From: an uncultured Verrucomicrobiae bacterium
GTDB lineage: Bacteria > Verrucomicrobiota > Verrucomicrobiia > Limisphaerales > AAA164-E04
Assembly: GCA_943788245.1 (NCBI GenBank)
Contig: CALSPN010000001.1
Coordinates: 1-64,000, forward strand
Length of the DNA: 64,000 nucleotides
Reading direction: 5' to 3'
Part shown: piece after piece, positions 59,277 through 64,000 of the stretch
How positions within the stretch are numbered: position 1 is the stretch's first letter
How the letters are laid out: every line of letters starts with the position of its first letter
Program-made: the position numbers and the translations under genes
The notes under the pieces: generated by a model
The model's database searches: none
What the model saw: only the letters and a program-made list of their open reading frames with translations
Told to the model about the DNA's origin: nothing

Positions 59277-61127
59277 ATGAGTCAAAAAACGGAAAAACAT
59301 GAATTTCAGGCGGAAATCCAGCAATTGTTGGATATTGTTATTCATTCCCTGTACACGGATAAGGAAATCTTTATTCGAGAATTGATCTCCAATGCATCGG
59401 ATGCCTGTGAGAAATTGCGATTTCACCAGACATCAGGCAAATCAATCCACGAGCCTGATGTTGAATTAAAGATCAGCATCGCGACCGACGACAATGCCAA
59501 TACCATTACCATCACAGACACGGGTATTGGGATGACTCGTGATGAGTTGGTAGAGAATCTGGGAACGATTGCGCACTCTGGATCCAAAGCATTCCTCAAG
59601 CAGATAGCCGAAGGAAAAGAGAAACCCAATGCCAATTTGATCGGTCAATTTGGAGTAGGATTTTACTCTGCATTCATGGTAGCAGAGGAAGTCAAAGTGC
59701 ACACGCGTTCCTGTGATGCGGATAAACCAGGGCATACATGGATTTCAAAGGGGGCGGGAACATACGAGATCGAAGAAACGCCGGATTGCCCCCGGGGAAC
59801 CAGAATATTCATCAAGCTCAAAGAGGATGATAAAGATTTCGCTCAAAAAACCCGTGTGGAATCCATCATTAAACAATATTCCAACTTTGTTACCTTTCCC
59901 ATCGAATTGAACGGTGAAGTGGTTAACAAGGTCAGTGCCATCTGGACCCGTAGCAAGAGCGAGGTCAAAGAAGAGGAATACAAGGAGTTTTACCATTACA
60001 TTGGGCATGATCATGAGGACCCGTTGACACGACTTCATTTTTCCGCTGATGCACCACTGGCGATCCAATCACTCGTTTATGTGCCGGCTAAGAACATGGA
60101 GAATCTGGGGATTTCCCGAAGTGAGAGCGAAGTCCACCTTTACTGCCGAAAAGTTTTAATTCAATCCAAAGCTGAAGGACTTTTCCCTGAATGGCTTCGA
60201 TTCCTGAAAGGTGTTGTGGACAGTGAAGACCTGCCATTGAACATTTCTCGCGAAACGATGCAGGACAGTGCATTGATGCAGAAACTCAACAAAGTGTTGA
60301 CCACTCGCTTCCTCAAGCACCTTGATGAATTGAGCCGTAAAGATTCTGAAAGTTTTTATAAGATTTACGATCAATATCACAAATTCCTCAAGGAAGGTGT
60401 CGCTACAGACTTCACGCATCGCGATAATCTTGCGAAACTGTTGCGGTTCGAATCCAGTACTCAGGATAAAGACGCGAGGACATCGCTCAAAGATTATATT
60501 GAACGCATGCCTGAAGGTCAGAATGAGATTTACTTTCTTCTTGCTTCCGGGCGTGATGCTGCTGAACAGAGTCCTTATCTGGAAGTGTTCAAGGCCAAGA
60601 AATATGAAGTGCTTTTCCTTTATGATCCTATCGATGAAGTAGTGATGGATCACTTGGGGCAATTCGAAGAAAAAAGCCTTACCTCAGCCGAAAAAGCTGA
60701 TCTCAAGATCGAGGATGAAGATAAGAAGACCGAGCAACTTTCAGATGAAGATGCTGAAGCTCTGGCCAAATGGGCTAAGGATAAATTAGGTGATAAAGTG
60801 GAATCTGTTCGCATTTCAACACGACTTGTCAACAGTCCCGCTGTTGTGCTTGATAGCGACAAAACAATGACTGCCGGGATGCGTCGTATGATGAAATCGA
60901 TGAATCAGGACCTGGGACCGGTGAAGGTTGACATGGAACTCAATCCTCGGCATGCGATTGTATCTCAGCTCCATGCCATGAAATCATCGAATGAAATCCT
61001 TGCTACCAAAGTCGCCGAGCAACTATACGACAACGCCCGTCTGGCTGCTGGTATGGTTGAAGATCCCAAGACTATGGTCAATCAGTTGAACCAATTGTTG
61101 GAACAGGTACTCACCGCCAGCAAATGA
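59277..61127 (+). CDS. htpG: Molecular chaperone HtpG (Hsp90)
   Basis: 616 residues, the usual HtpG length. N-terminal GHKL ATPase domain: ELISNASDACEKLRF (Mg2+-binding Asn), TDTGIGMTRDEL and IGQFGVGFYSAFMVAEE. Middle domain: LYVPAKNMENLG-like VYVPAKNMENLGISRSES, LPEWLRFLKGVVDSEDLPLNISRET-type signature (FPEWLRFLKGVVDSEDLPL...). C-terminal dimerisation domain ends QLNQLLEQVLTASK. It folds and protects cytosolic proteins in heat and oxidative stress. A possible promoter (TTGACG at 59240-59245) precedes it, but I could not define a heat-shock element. A strong terminator follows at 61190-61227. Confidence 0.96.
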   Translation: MSQKTEKHEFQAEIQQLLDIVIHSLYTDKEIFIRELISNASDACEKLRFHQTSGKSIHEPDVELKISIATDDNANTITITDTGIGMTRDELVENLGTIAHSGSKAFLKQIAEGKEKPNANLIGQFGVGFYSAFMVAEEVKVHTRSCDADKPGHTWISKGAGTYEIEETPDCPRGTRIFIKLKEDDKDFAQKTRVESIIKQYSNFVTFPIELNGEVVNKVSAIWTRSKSEVKEEEYKEFYHYIGHDHEDPLTRLHFSADAPLAIQSLVYVPAKNMENLGISRSESEVHLYCRKVLIQSKAEGLFPEWLRFLKGVVDSEDLPLNISRETMQDSALMQKLNKVLTTRFLKHLDELSRKDSESFYKIYDQYHKFLKEGVATDFTHRDNLAKLLRFESSTQDKDARTSLKDYIERMPEGQNEIYFLLASGRDAAEQSPYLEVFKAKKYEVLFLYDPIDEVVMDHLGQFEEKSLTSAEKADLKIEDEDKKTEQLSDEDAEALAKWAKDKLGDKVESVRISTRLVNSPAVVLDSDKTMTAGMRRMMKSMNQDLGPVKVDMELNPRHAIVSQLHAMKSSNEILATKVAEQLYDNARLAAGMVEDPKTMVNQLNQLLEQVLTASK

Positions 61128-61189
61128 CACGATCAGGCAAGCACCTCTGAAACTGTTCTGCTGTTCAAGTGTGCTATCTTGTTTCATAA

Positions 61190-61227
61190 AAAAAGCCCCT
61201 GTACCAATCAAGGCTCAGGGGCTTTTT
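61190..61227. terminator. Bidirectional rho-independent terminator between htpG and the cyclophilin gene
   Basis: AAAAAGCCCCTG (61190-61201) and CAGGGGCTTTTT (61216-61227) form a 12-bp stem with a 14-base loop, with A-run on the left and T-run on the right. It sits between convergent genes ending at 61127 and 61241 and can serve both. Confidence 0.88.
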
Positions 61228-61240
61228 CTTAATTTGAAAA

Positions 61241-62104
61241 TCATTCTTTCTTTTCCAGGCGAATAGACTCGATCACCACAGGTGTGCTAGTTTTGCCGGA
61301 AGCATCAGTTTCCAGTTTACTGATCTTATCGACTACATCCATGCCCTCGATCACCTTGCCAAACACGGTGTGTTTACCGGTCAAATGCGGTGTGTCCGCA
61401 ACATTGATGAAAAACTGCGAACCATTGGTGTTTGGACCCGAATTTGCCATTGCAATCACTCCCCTCAAAGGCTTTTTCGGGGTGAGATCCTTTTCGAACA
61501 CATATCCCTGGTTTGCGTAAACATCCTGCAGTGACATGGCGTTGACCGTCTTCTGAATCTCTTCCATTTTGGCTTTGAATTCTTCTTCAGACTTGATTCC
61601 CATTTTTTGAAGTGCCGGTCCCAGCACAAGGCGCTGGAAATCCTCTTGTGAGCGTACCAACAGCCAAGGGTGTGTTTGTCCTTCCTTAATGGCTTTCAAT
61701 TCACTCAATCCAAGTCCGACAGCATTGACTTCGTCTTTAAACTGATATCCTGGTCCGGCTGTACCTGTGCCGAGAGGACATCCTCCCTGGATCATGAAAT
61801 CCTTAATGACACGATGGAATGTGAGTCCATCATAAAACGGTTTTGTTACTTCTTCTCCTGATTTGGCATCCTTGAAGGCTTTGCGTCCTTCAGCCAGATC
61901 GATGAAATTCTTCACAGTCTCAGGGGCTGCATCCGGCCAGAGTTCCAGTCGAACACTGCCTTCGGATGTTGTTACGATGGCGACCGGTTGTTGGGTCGAT
62001 GTGGTTTTTTCTGCGGCTTGCGATGTCATAAATGAACTGGAGGTGAACAGAGTCACTGTCGCCATGGTGGCGATTCCTTTTTGTAATAAGTGGGTAATAT
62101 TCAT
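61241..62104 (-). CDS. Secreted cyclophilin-type peptidyl-prolyl cis-trans isomerase
   Basis: 287 residues with a signal peptide (ATMATVTLFTSSSFMTSQAA). Cyclophilin core motifs are FYDGLTFHRVIKDFMIQGGCPLGTGTAGPGYQFKDE, RGVIAMANSGPNTNGSQFFI and PHLTGKHTVFGKVIEGMDVVDKI. The catalytic Arg is in FHRVI and the Q-x-x-F-F motif in GSQFFI. An insertion of about 65 residues (LSELKAIKEGQTHPW...VYANQGYVFEKDL) splits the core and looks helical; similar insertions are common in planctomycete/verrucomicrobial cyclophilins. It assists folding of exported proteins in the periplasm. Downstream of the methyltransferase gene, 30 bases apart, and ended by the shared terminator. Confidence 0.93.
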   Translation of the reverse strand: MNITHLLQKGIATMATVTLFTSSSFMTSQAAEKTTSTQQPVAIVTTSEGSVRLELWPDAAPETVKNFIDLAEGRKAFKDAKSGEEVTKPFYDGLTFHRVIKDFMIQGGCPLGTGTAGPGYQFKDEVNAVGLGLSELKAIKEGQTHPWLLVRSQEDFQRLVLGPALQKMGIKSEEEFKAKMEEIQKTVNAMSLQDVYANQGYVFEKDLTPKKPLRGVIAMANSGPNTNGSQFFINVADTPHLTGKHTVFGKVIEGMDVVDKISKLETDASGKTSTPVVIESIRLEKKE

Positions 62105-62134
62105 GCCTAAATTCTCATACTAGTATCTAACCGA

Positions 62135-62923
62135 CTAATTGGAAGCTTTCTTGAAGAAAAGTAAGTGTTGTCTCGGTAATCCCTCGAAACTTCTAACCCA
62201 TTCAAATCCTTGGTAGGTTGCTTCCTTCTGAACCTGTTTCTTGGACATTTTATGCAGCAATTTGATGGGCACACGAGGATCTTCCAATCGGTATTCTACC
62301 CATACCACTATGCCATCCGGTTTCAATGCTTCGCGGATGGCGGTCATCATTTCATGAGGGTATGAAAACTCATGATATACATCCACCATCAAGACCAAAT
62401 CAACCGAGGCTTCAGGAAGATTCGGAACTTTCTCCGTTCCCCTGATCATCTTAACATTCCTGATACCCTCCTGTTCGAGGTTTTGTTTCAGGATACGCAA
62501 CATTTCTGGTTGGATATCCACTGCCAGTACCCTGCCGCTATCGCCAGTCTCGGCTGCAAGACGCCGCGTGAAATAGCCACTGCCGGCGCCTATGTCTGCT
62601 ATGGTATCTCCGGGCTTGATTCCAAGCGCCTTGATGAGCAAGTCGGGTCGTTCTTCATATTGCCTTTCCGGACGTTCCAACCAGTCAGCCCCAAGGTGGC
62701 CCATCACGTGTGAAATTTCCCGTCCCTGATACACCTTACCAATCCCATCCCTGCTCGGGCGTGGCATGGAGGTGTAGTGCGCACTCCCTGCTTTCTGGTT
62801 TTTCTGAGCCTCAACCGTGGTCAGAGTAAGCACGAGCGTCAACGCACTCAGAATTGCTTTTAGATGGCATTTCTTCCAAGCCCGGTTACGAGCTTGCCTT
62901 GATGGAGGGTAGGTTTGGTTCAT
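62135..62923 (-). CDS. Exported class I SAM-dependent methyltransferase
   Basis: 262 residues. The methyltransferase fold is clear: SAM-binding motif I IADIGAGSGYFTRRLA, the acidic end of strand 2 LAVDIQPEMLRIL, and post-motif LPEASVDLVLMVDVYHEF. Unusually for a methyltransferase it begins with a basic region and a hydrophobic segment (LKAILSALTLVLTLTTVEAQ) that looks like a signal peptide. Either it is exported, which would need a periplasmic SAM source, or the leader is a membrane anchor. The N-terminal MGHLGADWLERPERQYEERPD block is shared with predicted methyltransferases of planctomycetes. The gene follows a sulfatase and precedes the cyclophilin on the same strand. Confidence 0.88.
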   Translation of the reverse strand: MNQTYPPSRQARNRAWKKCHLKAILSALTLVLTLTTVEAQKNQKAGSAHYTSMPRPSRDGIGKVYQGREISHVMGHLGADWLERPERQYEERPDLLIKALGIKPGDTIADIGAGSGYFTRRLAAETGDSGRVLAVDIQPEMLRILKQNLEQEGIRNVKMIRGTEKVPNLPEASVDLVLMVDVYHEFSYPHEMMTAIREALKPDGIVVWVEYRLEDPRVPIKLLHKMSKKQVQKEATYQGFEWVRSFEGLPRQHLLFFKKASN

Positions 62924-62978
62924 ATGAGTTTGATTCTACTGGACCTCAAAGGGATCAGATTGCAAGTGATGTTTTCGA

Positions 62979-64000
62979 TTATTCCTTCAATACAGTCTTC
63001 TTCATTTGCGCTTTAGAGGGACGCGGCCGGATTCTGGCAGGGGTGACGCCTCCGGTTTGACGGTCGAATTCATCCGGCGTTCGGATTGCTGGGATTTTGT
63101 CGTTTGTAGCCAGCCTCCAGGATTGAAGGATATCGCGATGTTTTTTCAAGACGGTTTGGTAGGCATCGTGATGTGCAAGGTTATTGAGTTCGTGAGGATC
63201 GTCAACAAGATCATACAATTCCTCGCCGGGTCTGGGCACAGTGAGGCATTGTTGTTGTTGTGCTTTGAGTTTTCCTGCCTGATGCAATTTCAACATGGCT
63301 TGAAACACGGGGCCTCTGACGGCGTCTGCCGGTGGAGTCATCGGTAGATCATTGTAATCATTGAGAATGTATTTGTATCGATGTGATCGAACGGCACGTG
63401 AATGATCCTCATAGTCGTGCCAGTGCTTTTCCGCGAAGCAATAGTTTCGGACAGATTTTCCCGGGTTCTTCAGCAAAGGGGCAAATGACTTGCCGTCCAT
63501 ACTTGATGGTTGCTTCACCCCAGCCAATTCCAGAAATCCTGCACCCAGATCAATGGAACTCACAAGTTCTTTGCAAACCGACTCTGGCGCAATCGTGTCC
63601 TTCCAAACCGCAAACATGGGCGTGCGAATGCCACTGTCATAGAGGGTTGTTTTGTCCCTTGGAAAGGGGCGGCCATTGTCACTTATGAAAAGGATCAATG
63701 TGTTTTGAGCTATCCCCTGATCGCGGACACCTTCCATGACGTCACCTACAAATCGATCCAATCGGGTGGCTTCATCGTAATAAAGTGCCATATCTTTCCG
63801 CACCTCAGGAGTGTCGGGGACATAAGGAGGTAGACGGACATCATTCGCTCCATGCGGTTTTTCGAGGATACCTTCATCGTACGGACGGTGGGGGTCCAAA
63901 GCCGCAAGCCACAGAAAAAAGGGCTGGTCTTTGGGACGGGCATTCAGTGCGGTGAGCCAGTCAGCGCAACCGCTCTTTGCATCGCCGATTGCAGTCTCCT
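62979..64000 (-). CDS. Sulfatase, C-terminal two thirds (N-terminus beyond window)
   Basis: The frame is open from the stop at 62979 to the window edge; reading starts (in frame) AIGDAKSGCADWLTALNARP and continues FFLWLAALDPHRPYDEG. Sulfatase signatures: TLILFISDNGRPFPRDKTTLYDSGIRTPMFAVW (second metal site and substrate region), SSIDLGAGFLELAGVK, DGKSFAPLL and GEELYDLVDDPHELNNLAH. The catalytic CxPSR part lies outside the window. The upstream in-frame ATG-like codon near 63899 is internal, not the start. It is the third sulfatase in the window and is transcribed toward the methyltransferase gene. Confidence 0.9.
   Translation of the reverse strand, partial: ETAIGDAKSGCADWLTALNARPKDQPFFLWLAALDPHRPYDEGILEKPHGANDVRLPPYVPDTPEVRKDMALYYDEATRLDRFVGDVMEGVRDQGIAQNTLILFISDNGRPFPRDKTTLYDSGIRTPMFAVWKDTIAPESVCKELVSSIDLGAGFLELAGVKQPSSMDGKSFAPLLKNPGKSVRNYCFAEKHWHDYEDHSRAVRSHRYKYILNDYNDLPMTPPADAVRGPVFQAMLKLHQAGKLKAQQQQCLTVPRPGEELYDLVDDPHELNNLAHHDAYQTVLKKHRDILQSWRLATNDKIPAIRTPDEFDRQTGGVTPARIRPRPSKAQMKKTVLKE

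Overview
The window looks like chromosomal DNA of a free-living, probably marine or aquatic member of the Planctomycetes-Verrucomicrobia group, most likely Verrucomicrobiota. The evidence is: three sulfatases, two of them beside cytochrome-c/DUF1549/DUF1553 (PSD1) and DUF1501 genes; a DUF1552/DUF1592 pair; a prepilin-type protein with the [12 protein letters not shown] signature; and Tat-type leaders on DUF proteins, a metallophosphoesterase and a sugar isomerase. No rRNA, tRNA, CRISPR array, transposase or phage gene was seen. I could not run any search, so assignments rest on recognised motifs and family knowledge.

Layout. 1-5904 (minus): sulfatase, PSD1 and a badly broken DUF1501 gene that runs off the left edge. 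6063-9167: a membrane ankyrin protein, a hypothetical protein, a DUF3817 membrane protein and poorly coding DNA. 9168-10967: di-heme oxidoreductase. 11499-19158 (plus): a tight operon DUF1552 - DUF1592-type cytochrome - DHDPS/NAL-family lyase - enolase-superfamily dehydratase - sodium:solute symporter, probably for uptake and breakdown of a sugar acid. 19695-27028 (plus): secreted hypothetical proteins, a repeated NPSFE-module surface protein, a metallophosphoesterase and a DUF5722 glycosidase-like gene, several heavily frameshifted. 27626-29551 (minus): an octaheme cytochrome. 30074-30841 (minus): an orphan secreted protein with a possible Cys-His-Asp triad. 31136-31873: prepilin-type protein. 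32278-40231 (plus): a FecA-like TonB-dependent receptor followed by DUF3450 - TtpC/ExbB - ExbB - ExbD - TonB - TPR, with nearly identical Fur-box-like operators before the receptor and before the energy-transduction operon. 40525-47060 (minus): PSD1 - DUF1501 - sulfatase. 47613-48656: ThuA-like protein. 48903-52541 (minus): mfd. 53067-56836 (minus): MFS transporter - PQQ-like propeller - second propeller. 57232-61127 (plus): hydroxypyruvate-isomerase-like protein, HEAT-repeat protein, htpG. 61241-64000 (minus): cyclophilin, exported methyltransferase and a sulfatase that runs off the right edge.

How it fits together: the sulfatases, propellers, CBM-like repeats and DUF5722 protein point to processing of (sulfated) polysaccharides outside the cytoplasm. 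PSD1, DUF1592, di-heme and octaheme proteins provide much periplasmic c-type cytochrome chemistry. The TonB cluster supplies iron, consistent with that heme demand.

Caution on sequence quality: at least ten genes are interrupted by frameshifts. Five of the interruptions can be repaired by removing one base from a run of six to nine identical bases. Even mfd is broken. Most of these breaks are probably base-calling or assembly errors, not true pseudogenes, and I have given merged gene extents accordingly.
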